From contig BMVA01000001.1 of the NCBI GenBank assembly GCA_014650475.1, positions 620,001-684,000 of the forward strand: DNA of 64,000 nt, given 5' to 3'. This DNA is from Streptomyces albogriseolus. Its GTDB lineage: Bacteria > Actinomycetota > Actinomycetes > Streptomycetales > Streptomycetaceae. The position numbers and the translations under genes were made by a program. Below the pieces are notes generated by a model. That model was given only the letters and a program-made list of their open reading frames with translations. It was not told the DNA's origin and searched no databases. Of the stretch, positions 9,333 to 16,255 are shown piece by piece (positions within the stretch are counted from its first letter, which is position 1; each line of letters begins with the position of its first letter).

Positions 9333-10337
9333 TCAGCTCGTGCTGCAGGAGACCGTCGGCCAGTTCCAGTTGCCGTTGGTCTGGATCGTCACCCCCCAGG
9401 TGTTCCCGCTGCCGTTGGGCTTGGCGACGAGCGTCTGGCTGTTGGGGTAGGAGGCGCTGACGTTCCAGGTGCTCAGCACCTTCGCCGGGGACGGCACGTT
9501 CATCGTCACGGTCCAGTTGTTGGAGCCGTTCACCGCGACGTTGAGGTTGTAGCGGTCGCCCCAGCTGCTGCCCGCGGACAGCGTGGCGGTGCAGGAGCCG
9601 GTGCCGCCACCGCCGTCTCCTCCCCCGCCGCCGGAGCCGTCGGGGGCCACCGCGCGTCCGGTCTGCGGGGAGATCATGCCGGAGCACAGCCCTCGGGAGG
9701 CGAGGTTCTGCGCGATCCGCGGGATGGCGGCGATGGTGTTCGCGGGCCAGTCGTGCATCAGCATGACCTGCCCGCCGTTCAGCCGGGAGGCGGCCTGCAC
9801 GATGGCGTCGGTGCTCGCGTTGTTCCAGTCCTGCGAGTCGACGTCCCAGATGACCTCGGTCAGACCGTACTTGGCCTCCGCCGCGCGCAGGGTGGAGTTG
9901 GTCTCGCCGTACGGCGGGCGGAACAGCTTGGGTGTGCCGCCCCCGGCGTTCGCGATCGCCTGCTGGGTGCGGGAGATCTCCGACTCCATCTGGGCCTGGC
10001 TCAGCTGGGTCATGTGCGGGTGGGTGTAGCTGTGGTTGGCGACCCACATCCCCGCGTCCACCTGGGCCTTGACCAGGGAGGGGTTGGCGGCGGCGTTCTG
10101 GCCCGTGTTGAACATGGTGGCCCGCAGGCCGTTCTGCTTCAGCGCGTTGAGCAGGTTCATGGTGCTGCCGGCCGACGGGCCGTCGTCGAAGGTGAGCGCG
10201 ACGTACCCGTTGCAGGCGGCCGCCTGGGCGGGTGCGGCGCCGGCGCCCGCGGTCACGGTGGCTGCCACGGTCAGTGCGGCGGCAGCCACACCCGGGACCA
10301 GGTACCGGGTGACGGGCTGTCGCTTTGCGGTGCTCAT
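9333..10337 (-). CDS. axeA: secreted acetyl xylan esterase/polysaccharide deacetylase (CE4) with CBM2
   Basis: This 334-aa extracellular enzyme removes acetyl groups from xylan. A signal peptide of about 41 residues ends at AQAA-A. The CE4/NodB domain has the catalytic and metal-binding motifs FDDGP (Asp51, Asp52), HSYTH (His102, His106), RPPYGE and His195 in LMHDW. A Gly-rich linker (about 234-247) leads to a C-terminal family-2 carbohydrate-binding module with conserved Trp residues. The ATG at 10337 has GAGGAGG upstream. It follows the GH11 xylanase gene by 26 bases, matching the xlnB-axeA pair known in S. lividans; the symbol comes from that match. Confidence 0.93.
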   Translation of the reverse strand: MSTAKRQPVTRYLVPGVAAAALTVAATVTAGAGAAPAQAAACNGYVALTFDDGPSAGSTMNLLNALKQNGLRATMFNTGQNAAANPSLVKAQVDAGMWVANHSYTHPHMTQLSQAQMESEISRTQQAIANAGGGTPKLFRPPYGETNSTLRAAEAKYGLTEVIWDVDSQDWNNASTDAIVQAASRLNGGQVMLMHDWPANTIAAIPRIAQNLASRGLCSGMISPQTGRAVAPDGSGGGGGDGGGGTGSCTATLSAGSSWGDRYNLNVAVNGSNNWTVTMNVPSPAKVLSTWNVSASYPNSQTLVAKPNGSGNTWGVTIQTNGNWNWPTVSCSTS

Positions 10338-10363
10338 GTGTGGGGGTCCTCCTCGTACGGGGG

Positions 10364-11371
10364 TCAGCCGGCGCTGCAGGACACCGACGGCCATGTCCAG
10401 TTGCCGTTGGTCTGGATCGTCGCGCCCCAGGTGTGGCCGTTGCCGTTGGGCCGCGCGACGAGGGTCTGGCTGTCGGGGTAGGAAGCGGTCACGTTCCAGG
10501 TGGCGGACACCTTGGCGGGGGACGGGACCCGCATGGTCACGGTCCAGTTGTCGGAGCCGCTCACCGAGACGTTGAGGTTGTAGCGGTCGCCCCACTGCTG
10601 GCCGGCCGACAGGGTCGCGGTGCAGCCTCCGCCTCCGCCGCCGCCACCGCCACCGCCGCCTCCGCCACCACCGGAGCCCTCGCTCACGGTGATGTTGGAG
10701 CTGCCGCTGCTCTGGTAGCCCTCGGTCGCCATGATCATGTAGTTGTGGTTGCCCAGGTTCATGCCCTTGCTCGCCCAGGCGTCGAAGTGGTTGCCGCTGG
10801 TGATGGTGCCGCCGGTGCGCTTCTGCTGCCGGACGCTCCAGTACTGGTCGAAGGTGCGGGTGCCTTCGATGGAGGGGGCGTTGTACCGGGTGGTCTTGTA
10901 GATGTCGTAGGTGCCGCCGTCGCTGGTGACGGTGCCCTTGTACTCGCCGGTGGGCCGGTAGGTGCCCCAGTTGTCGACGATGTAGTACTCGATCAGCGGG
11001 CCGGTGGTCCAGCCGTACAGCGTCAGGTAGGCGTTGCCGGACGGGTTGAAGCTGCCGGAGTAGCTGACGGTCTTGCGGCCGCCGGTGCTCCAGCCCTTGC
11101 CGGCCACGAAGTTGCCCGTGTTGCTCCACCGGGTGCTGTAACTGCCGCCGGAGCCCAGGTCCATGGAGACCGTGCCCTGGGAGTCGGTCCAGAAGGAGTA
11201 CCACCAGCCGTTGTTGGTGCCGGTCTGGTTGGTGGTGATGACGGGGGCGGCGGTCGCGGTTCCGGTGAGGAGCAGCGCGGTGAGCGCGGCGAGAGCGATC
11301 GTCCAGGCGCTCTTCACGCTCATGATCAGTCGGCCGCGTCTGCGGCCGCCGGGCGGTGCGGACACATGCAT
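10364..11371 (-). CDS. xlnB: secreted GH11 endo-1,4-beta-xylanase with CBM2
   Basis: This 335-aa enzyme cleaves internal xylan bonds outside the cell. A long twin-arginine-like signal region (GGRRRGRLI..., then a hydrophobic core) ends near Ala42. The GH11 jelly roll follows, with the nucleophile Glu128 in [12 protein letters not shown] and acid/base Glu217 in MATEGYQ. A long poly-Gly linker (about 231-248) leads to a CBM2. The sequence closely resembles S. lividans XlnB. The ATG at 11371 has AGGAGG at good spacing; a second ATG at about residue 17 is less favoured. The likely regulator is the LacI protein at 7502, through the operators upstream. Confidence 0.95.
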   Translation of the reverse strand: MHVSAPPGGRRRGRLIMSVKSAWTIALAALTALLLTGTATAAPVITTNQTGTNNGWWYSFWTDSQGTVSMDLGSGGSYSTRWSNTGNFVAGKGWSTGGRKTVSYSGSFNPSGNAYLTLYGWTTGPLIEYYIVDNWGTYRPTGEYKGTVTSDGGTYDIYKTTRYNAPSIEGTRTFDQYWSVRQQKRTGGTITSGNHFDAWASKGMNLGNHNYMIMATEGYQSSGSSNITVSEGSGGGGGGGGGGGGGGGGCTATLSAGQQWGDRYNLNVSVSGSDNWTVTMRVPSPAKVSATWNVTASYPDSQTLVARPNGNGHTWGATIQTNGNWTWPSVSCSAG

Positions 11372-11419
11372 GGGTGACGCCTCCTGCTACGGCTCGATGG
11401 GGGAGGTCGATGCCGTGAC

Positions 11420-11448
11420 AGTGTTGGTCTGAGCGCGTCAACCGTCAA
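11420..11448 (-). promoter_or_regulatory. putative xlnB promoter
   Basis: On the minus strand TTGACG (11443-11448) and AACACT (11420-11425) are separated by 17 bases, a vegetative-type promoter about 50 bases upstream of xlnB. Repressor half-sites lie just upstream of the -35 box. Confidence 0.45.
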
Positions 11449-11466
11449 CAGTTTCGGTGGTAGTTT

Positions 11467-11477
11467 CGAAAAGTTCG
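11467..11477. promoter_or_regulatory. imperfect BxlR-like operator upstream of xlnB
   Basis: CGAAAAGTTCG keeps both CGAA and TTCG arms of the operator seen at 7375. Two direct GTTTCG half-sites (11451-11456 and 11463-11468) flank or overlap it. It lies about 20 bases upstream of the presumed -35 box. Confidence 0.45.
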
Positions 11478-11597
11478 AGGGACTGAAGGGCGTGACCTGG
11501 CATCATGTGCCCAGTTCAAAAACCCAGTTGAGTCACTGAAGCAGCGCAGCGACTTAGCGACCTCTGAAGCTCGCATCGAAGATCGATCAAGCCCGTG

Positions 11598-11608
11598 CGA
11601 AACTTTCG
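11598..11608. promoter_or_regulatory. perfect BxlR-like operator
   Basis: CGAAACTTTCG is a perfect 11-base palindrome, extended by one more pair on each side (GCGAAACTTTCGC). It is the exact complement-strand form of the site at 7375-7385. It lies about 230 bases upstream of xlnB and directly after the stop of the Rv1733c-like gene, so it may serve as a distal or looping operator. Confidence 0.6.
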
Positions 11609-11610
11609 CG

Positions 11611-12234
11611 TCACGTCGGCGTCGTCCACCGCGGGGCCGTCTCCGCCCACGCGGCGTCCCAGCGGGCGAGGTTGCGGCGGTGCAGCACGAGACCGCTGAC
11701 GGCGTGCACGGCGGCGCCCGCGAGAGCGACGCCGATCGCGGCGAGCAGTGCCCAGCCCGCGGCGCGGCTGCGCACCTCCTTGCCGGTCAGCGGCGCGTCG
11801 GTCGCCTCGCCGGCGGTGTCGATCCAGATGCGGACGGTGCTGTCGGCGGTCAGCCCCGGGTGAACCTCCGCGCGGGTGGTGCGGGTCCGTCCCTCGCGGG
11901 TGACGACCCGGACCTCGACCGGGTAGCGGGTCTTCTTCTCCTCGTCCGAGCCGGGCTCCGGGTGCCGGGGCGCGTCGTGGACGAGAATCGCGTCGGTGAG
12001 GTGACGGGTCTGCTGCTGGTCACGCGCGACGTCCCGATAGTGCCGGTGCGCGGCGTCGCCCACCAGTGCGGCGGCCACGGGGGCCACGGCGAGGACGGCG
12101 AGCAGCACCGTGAGCCCCAGCCAGGCCCGCACCGTGTCGGTGCGGCGGCGCAGCGGGTTGGGCCGCCAGCGCCAGAACAAGGGGCGCGGCGGCGGACCGG
12201 GGGGCGGTTGCGCCGGAGGTACGGTGCCCGCCAC
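11611..12234 (-). CDS. Rv1733c-family two-helix membrane protein
   Basis: This 207-aa protein has a Pro-rich, basic N-terminus, one helix at about residues 39-60 (WLGLTVLLAVLAVAPVAAALVG), an extracytoplasmic middle region, and a second helix at about 160-182. That two-helix plan with an RRNLARWDAAWAE tail is typical of the actinobacterial Rv1733c family, whose function is unknown. It lies just downstream of the Mbl-like gene on the same strand with a 40-base gap and may be cotranscribed. Confidence 0.85.
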   Translation of the reverse strand: MAGTVPPAQPPPGPPPRPLFWRWRPNPLRRRTDTVRAWLGLTVLLAVLAVAPVAAALVGDAAHRHYRDVARDQQQTRHLTDAILVHDAPRHPEPGSDEEKKTRYPVEVRVVTREGRTRTTRAEVHPGLTADSTVRIWIDTAGEATDAPLTGKEVRSRAAGWALLAAIGVALAGAAVHAVSGLVLHRRNLARWDAAWAETAPRWTTPT

Positions 12235-12274
12235 GTCACGGCTCCTTCCGGTAGCGGTCGCAGGCAGCGGTCGG

Positions 12275-13078
12275 TCAGAGGACGCCGTCGGCGGACGGGT
12301 GGTGGTGCGCGGCGGCCAGCAGTCCCGCGGCGCCGCGGACGGCGGCGGTGTGCGGGGACGGCACGGGCTGCACCGCGCAGTTCAGGCCGTCCGGAAGCCC
12401 GCCGGTGATGTCGGGGCGCAGCGCTCCCCCGCCGGCCAGCAGCACACCGCGGCGCAGCGCGGCGCGGGTGAGGGAGGTGCGGTCCTGCCGCAGCATCGCC
12501 GTCACCATGCCGACCACCGCGTCGGTGATCAGCTCCGGCGGTGTGCCGTCGGACAGGTCGGCGGTGCCCAGGGCAGTGCGCCGGGCGTCGGTGACCGCGC
12601 CGTCGGCGAGCAGCACCACCTCGGTGAGATGCGCGCCGATGTCCACCACCAGCAGCGGCCGGACATGATCGGCGCCGGCGGCCAGCGCGACCGCCCGCGC
12701 GCCGGGGACCGTCAGTACGGCGCGCGGGCGGAGCACCTCCACGGCCGTGCGGGCCGCGGCACGGAACGCCGGCCCGTCGAGCACCGGGGAGGTGACGACG
12801 ACCAGCGGGCGGCCGGTCCTCGGCATGCGATGGCCGAGCAGCCGTTCCAGCATGCGGGCGGTGCCGGGGGTGTCGACGATGGTGCCCCGCTGGATGGGGT
12901 GGACGGCGCCCCAGCCGGGGAACGTCACCGTGGGCACGTCCAGGACCATGCCCCGCCCGGCGATGAACGCGCGGGTGCGGGCGCTGCCCAGGTCGAGGGC
13001 GAGACCTGAGCAGCGTCTGCACAGCGGCCAGTGCCGGTGCCGTACGGGAGCCGGCCGGGGCCGGCGGACCACGGTCAC
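12275..13078 (-). CDS. mbl: MreB/Mbl-like actin homologue (short form)
   Basis: This 267-aa actin-fold ATPase is shorter than typical MreB (about 340). The phosphate-1 motif (LALDLGSARTRAF) and phosphate-2 motif (LLVVDIGAHLTEVVLL) are visible, as is the adenosine-type motif (VLLAGGGAL). The length fits the shortened Mbl of Streptomyces, said to lack subdomain IB and to help build the spore wall; that link is from memory. The first ~25 residues are a basic extension containing a CRRC pair, unusual for an actin. It overlaps the DksA/TraR gene upstream by four bases, so the two are translated together. Confidence 0.8.
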   Translation of the reverse strand: MTVVRRPRPAPVRHRHWPLCRRCSGLALDLGSARTRAFIAGRGMVLDVPTVTFPGWGAVHPIQRGTIVDTPGTARMLERLLGHRMPRTGRPLVVVTSPVLDGPAFRAAARTAVEVLRPRAVLTVPGARAVALAAGADHVRPLLVVDIGAHLTEVVLLADGAVTDARRTALGTADLSDGTPPELITDAVVGMVTAMLRQDRTSLTRAALRRGVLLAGGGALRPDITGGLPDGLNCAVQPVPSPHTAAVRGAAGLLAAAHHHPSADGVL

Positions 13079-13443
13079 CGGCCGGCCTCCCGCACCTGCT
13101 GGCAGCGCCCGCAGTAGCGGGCCTGGGGGACGATCAGCAGGCGGTGGCGCTCCACCGGGCGGCGGCAGAGGTGACAGACGCCGTAGGTCCCGGAGTCCAT
13201 CCGGGCCAGCGCCTCCTCGACGTCGGCGAGCACCATGCGGGCCGACGCGGCGAGCTTGACGCCGACCTCGACCTGCGCGGCGTCCTCGCGCACGCGGCGG
13301 TCGTCGGCGCGGCTCGCCGTGGCGAACTGCCGCAGCTGCTCCCGGCGGAACAGGAGCTGTTCGTGCAGGTTCTCGCGGAGCGCGGCGAGGTCCTCGGCGC
13401 TGAGGACCTCATCGTGCTCGCCGATGGTCTGATGGGTCACCAC
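13075..13443 (-). CDS. DksA/TraR-family zinc-finger protein
   Basis: This 122-aa protein has an N-terminal helical coiled-coil (about residues 15-85) and a C-terminal C4 zinc finger: CHLC (about residues 92-95) and CGRC (about 113-116), with the GTYGVC signature. Members bind the RNA polymerase secondary channel and tune stringent-type promoters. It overlaps the Mbl-like gene by four bases, tying a transcription modulator to a cytoskeletal protein. It is the second of two tandem paralogues. Confidence 0.9.
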   Translation of the reverse strand: MVTHQTIGEHDEVLSAEDLAALRENLHEQLLFRREQLRQFATASRADDRRVREDAAQVEVGVKLAASARMVLADVEEALARMDSGTYGVCHLCRRPVERHRLLIVPQARYCGRCQQVREAGR

Positions 13444-13492
13444 TGCACCTCTCGGGCAGAGCGGGGCGGACGGACGGAAAGGCGGCCGGTCC

Positions 13493-13816
13493 CTAGGCCG
13501 CGCGCTGGCAGCCGACGCAGTACCGGGTGTGCGGCAGGATCTCCAGCCGCTCCGGCGGCACCGGCTTCGAGCAGCCCAGGCAGGTGCCGTAGGTGCCGTC
13601 CTCGACGCGGGCGAAGGCCTCGTCGATCTCCCGCAGGACCCGCTTGATGGCGTCCTTCTGGTTCGACATCAGGTGGTCGCCGGGGCTGGCCCCCGTTTCG
13701 TCCAGCGCCTTGAGCTGCGCGAGCCTGGTCGTCCGGGCGTGCTCCAGACGCCGGCGGACCTCGTCCGCGGCGAGGTTCGCGGCACGGGGGTCGGTGCGGG
13801 GCAGGTCGAGCGACAC
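13493..13816 (-). CDS. DksA/TraR-family zinc-finger protein (paralogue)
   Basis: This 107-aa paralogue of the next gene has the same helical N-terminus and C4 finger, with CLGC and CVGC and the signature GTYGTC. I chose the GTG at 13816 because AGGAGG lies five bases upstream; the longer frame through to 14731 is not coding and overlaps a kinase gene. Both tandem copies and the Mbl-like gene read the same way, so they probably form one operon. The 289 bases upstream, to the divergent kinase, must hold both promoters; I see no clear consensus there. Confidence 0.9.
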   Translation of the reverse strand: MSLDLPRTDPRAANLAADEVRRRLEHARTTRLAQLKALDETGASPGDHLMSNQKDAIKRVLREIDEAFARVEDGTYGTCLGCSKPVPPERLEILPHTRYCVGCQRAA

Positions 13817-14105
13817 GTGTTCCTCCTGGGAGACGTGGGGGGTGTGGGAGACGTACGGGATGACGCTTCCACCATGGCCCGCGCCCTCCTGCTTTCCCAT
13901 TGGGCGCGGAACCCATCTGTGCCGGGTCCGAGGACCCACCCCGAGCGGCATGGGTCCGCCGGTCGGCGGGAAATGGGGCGCGGGGCCCATCGACCGGGCC
14001 GGGGCGGGCGGGGCAGGCTGGCCGGTGTCCGCCGGGACCAGGGGGTCGCTGCCGCATCGGGGGCCGCGGTGACCGACAGTAGAGGCAGACGAGAAAGAGG
14101 AAGGC

Positions 14106-15083
14106 GTGACCTCCGTGTCCCTGTACTGGCGGATCTTCGGTCTGAACGCCGTGGTGCTCGGCAGCGCCACGGCGCTGCTGCTGTGGGCTCCGGTGACCGT
14201 GTCCGTGCCGGTGCTGCTGACGGAGGCGGTGATCCTCGTCGGCGGTCTCGCCGTGATGCTCGTCGCGAACGCGGCGCTGCTGCGCATCGGTCTGGCCCCG
14301 CTGGACCGGGTGACCCGGCTGATGACCACCGTGGACCTGCTGCGCCCCGGCCAGCGGCTGCCCGTGCGCGGCGGCGGCGAGGTGGCCGAGCTGGTGAGCG
14401 CCTTCAACGCGATGCTGGAGCGTCTCGAGGGGGAACGCGCCTCGAGCAGCGCCCGCGCGATCCTCGCCCAGGAGGGTGAGCGGCGCCGTATCGCCCAGGA
14501 GTTGCACGACGAGGTGGGGCAGAGCATGACGGCCGTGCTGCTGGCGCTGAAGCGGGTGGCCGACGAGGCGGAGGAGCCGCTGCGCGCGGAGCTGCACCAG
14601 GCGCAGGAGATCACCCGGGGCAGCCTGGACGAGGTACGGCGGCTGGTGCGCCGGCTGCGCCCCGGGGTGCTGGACGACCTGGGTCTGGTGAGCGCGGTGA
14701 CATCGCTGGCCACGGAGTTCTCCACCCACACCGGGCTGCACGTGGTGCGCCGCTTCGACCCGGACCTGCCCTCCCTCGACCACGAGACGGAACTGGTGAT
14801 CTACCGGGTGGCGCAGGAGGGCCTGACCAACGCCGCCCGGCACGCCGAGGCGCGGCGGGTGGAGCTGACGCTGCGCGGCACCGACCGGGGTGTCGTGCTG
14901 GAGGTGGCGGACGACGGGCGCGGCATCGGGGCCGCGCGGGAGGGTGCGGGACTTCGCGGAATGCGTGAACGGGCCCTGCTCATCGGGGCCACCCTGGACA
15001 TCTGGAGTCCGGACCAGGTCTCCGCCGCAGGAACCGGTACCCGCATCCGGCTGACCGTGCCCGCCGTCAGGAAGCAGTCATGA
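14106..15083 (+). CDS. NarL-type sensor histidine kinase
   Basis: This 325-aa inner-membrane kinase has two N-terminal helices (about 8-28 and 34-58) with almost no extracytoplasmic loop, so it probably senses within the membrane. A HAMP domain (about 60-112) follows, then HisKA_3 with the phospho-acceptor His134 in AQELHDEVGQ, and a HATPase with the N box (QEGLTNAARHA) and the G boxes DDGRGIG and GAGLRGM. GTG start with AGGAAGG upstream. It overlaps its response-regulator gene by four bases. The partner genes and SecDF downstream suggest a role in envelope or export control. Confidence 0.92.
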   Translation: MTSVSLYWRIFGLNAVVLGSATALLLWAPVTVSVPVLLTEAVILVGGLAVMLVANAALLRIGLAPLDRVTRLMTTVDLLRPGQRLPVRGGGEVAELVSAFNAMLERLEGERASSSARAILAQEGERRRIAQELHDEVGQSMTAVLLALKRVADEAEEPLRAELHQAQEITRGSLDEVRRLVRRLRPGVLDDLGLVSAVTSLATEFSTHTGLHVVRRFDPDLPSLDHETELVIYRVAQEGLTNAARHAEARRVELTLRGTDRGVVLEVADDGRGIGAAREGAGLRGMRERALLIGATLDIWSPDQVSAAGTGTRIRLTVPAVRKQS

Positions 15084-15763
15084 ACGACCAGGACATCCAC
15101 GCCGACCGCCCCGCGGACAGGATCCGCATCCTTCTCGCCGACGACCACGCGCTGGTGCGGCGGGGCGTCCGGCTCATCCTCGACCGGGAGCCGGACCTGG
15201 AGGTGGTCGCGGAGGCCGGCGACGGGGCCGAGGCGATCGCCATGGCCCGCACCCACGACGTGGACCTCGCGGTGCTGGACATCGCCATGCCGCGGCTGAC
15301 CGGTCTCCAGGCGGCGCGGGAGCTGACCGCGCTGAAACCGGGGCTGCGCATCCTGATGCTGACGATGCACGACAACGAGCAGTACCTGTTCCAGGCGCTG
15401 AAGGCAGGGGCGGGCGGCTATGTGCTGAAGTCCGTCGCCGACCGTGACCTGGTCGCCGCCTGCCGGGCGGCGATGCGGGACGAGCCGTTCCTGTATCCGG
15501 GTGCGGTGACCGCGCTGATCCGCAACTATCTGGACCGGGTGCGGCACGGCGAGGAGGCGCCGGAGCAGCTGCTCACCCCGCGCGAGGAGGAGGTGCTGAA
15601 GCTGGTCGCCGAGGGGCACTCGTCGAAGGAGATCGCGGAGCTGCTGTTCATCAGCGTCAAGACGGTGCAGCGGCACCGGGAGAACCTGCTGCACAAACTG
15701 GGGCTGCGGGACCGCCTGGAGCTGACCCGATACGCCATCCGCGCGGGGCTCGTGGAGCCTTGA
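15080..15763 (+). CDS. NarL/FixJ-type response regulator
   Basis: This 227-aa regulator is the cognate partner of the upstream kinase. The receiver domain has the acidic pair Asp21-Asp22, the phosphorylation site Asp67 (AVLDIAMP) and Lys in YVLKS. The LuxR-type DNA-binding domain is clear at the C-terminus (LTPREEEVLKLVAEG... KTVQRHRENLLHKLG). The ATG overlaps the kinase stop by four bases. The following secreted-protein gene again overlaps by four (TTGA), so it may belong to the operon and to the regulon. Confidence 0.95.
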   Translation: MNDQDIHADRPADRIRILLADDHALVRRGVRLILDREPDLEVVAEAGDGAEAIAMARTHDVDLAVLDIAMPRLTGLQAARELTALKPGLRILMLTMHDNEQYLFQALKAGAGGYVLKSVADRDLVAACRAAMRDEPFLYPGAVTALIRNYLDRVRHGEEAPEQLLTPREEEVLKLVAEGHSSKEIAELLFISVKTVQRHRENLLHKLGLRDRLELTRYAIRAGLVEP

Positions 15764-16191
15764 CCGGCCACGTCCCGGGCCGTGCCGCCCGACTTCCGCT
15801 CCGAGCCGCCGCGGCCGTCCTGGCCGCGTTCGCGGCCGTCCTGCTGACCCTCGGTTTCACCTCCGGCGCGGCTCCCGCGTCGGCCGTCGCGGCGGGCCCG
15901 GCCGCCCCCGCCTACTTCCCGGCGTCCCCGGGCACGACGACGTACTCCTCCGGGACGCAGCCGCGCAGCGACGAGGCGTACGTCGCCGCCCGTACGGTGC
16001 TCGCCCGGCCGGAGCGGGACACCGGCGAGCGGGACGCGGCCGCCGGTCCGCTGCTGTTCACGCCCGCGTACACGCCGCGGGTCCCGCCCCGGCCCGCGCG
16101 TCCCGCGCCCGCGGCCGGTCACGCGCCGCCCGCCGCCGCGCACGTCCCGGCGGATCTGGGGCGGGCGCCGCCCGCCGCCTCCAGCACCTGA
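15760..16191 (+). CDS. small Ala/Pro-rich exported protein of unknown function
   Basis: This 143-aa protein has an N-terminal signal-like helix (about residues 14-42, cleavable near ASA) and a low-complexity Ala/Pro-rich remainder. I do not recognise a family. The TTG start overlaps the response-regulator stop by four bases, which favours real translation by coupling. SecDF follows about 64 bases later, so it might be a substrate or companion of the export machinery, but that is speculation. Confidence 0.55.
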   Translation: MTGHVPGRAARLPLRAAAAVLAAFAAVLLTLGFTSGAAPASAVAAGPAAPAYFPASPGTTTYSSGTQPRSDEAYVAARTVLARPERDTGERDAAAGPLLFTPAYTPRVPPRPARPAPAAGHAPPAAAHVPADLGRAPPAASST

Positions 16192-16255
16192 GCCGTCCTC
16201 TTTCCCACCTTCCGCGTGTCCGCCGACGGGCACGTGTGCCTTGCTGGAGGCATCT

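Noticed and set aside
10620-10680. A GCC/CCG-rich tract as a DNA repeat element
   Set aside because: It encodes the poly-Gly linker of the xylanase in frame and so is explained by the protein.
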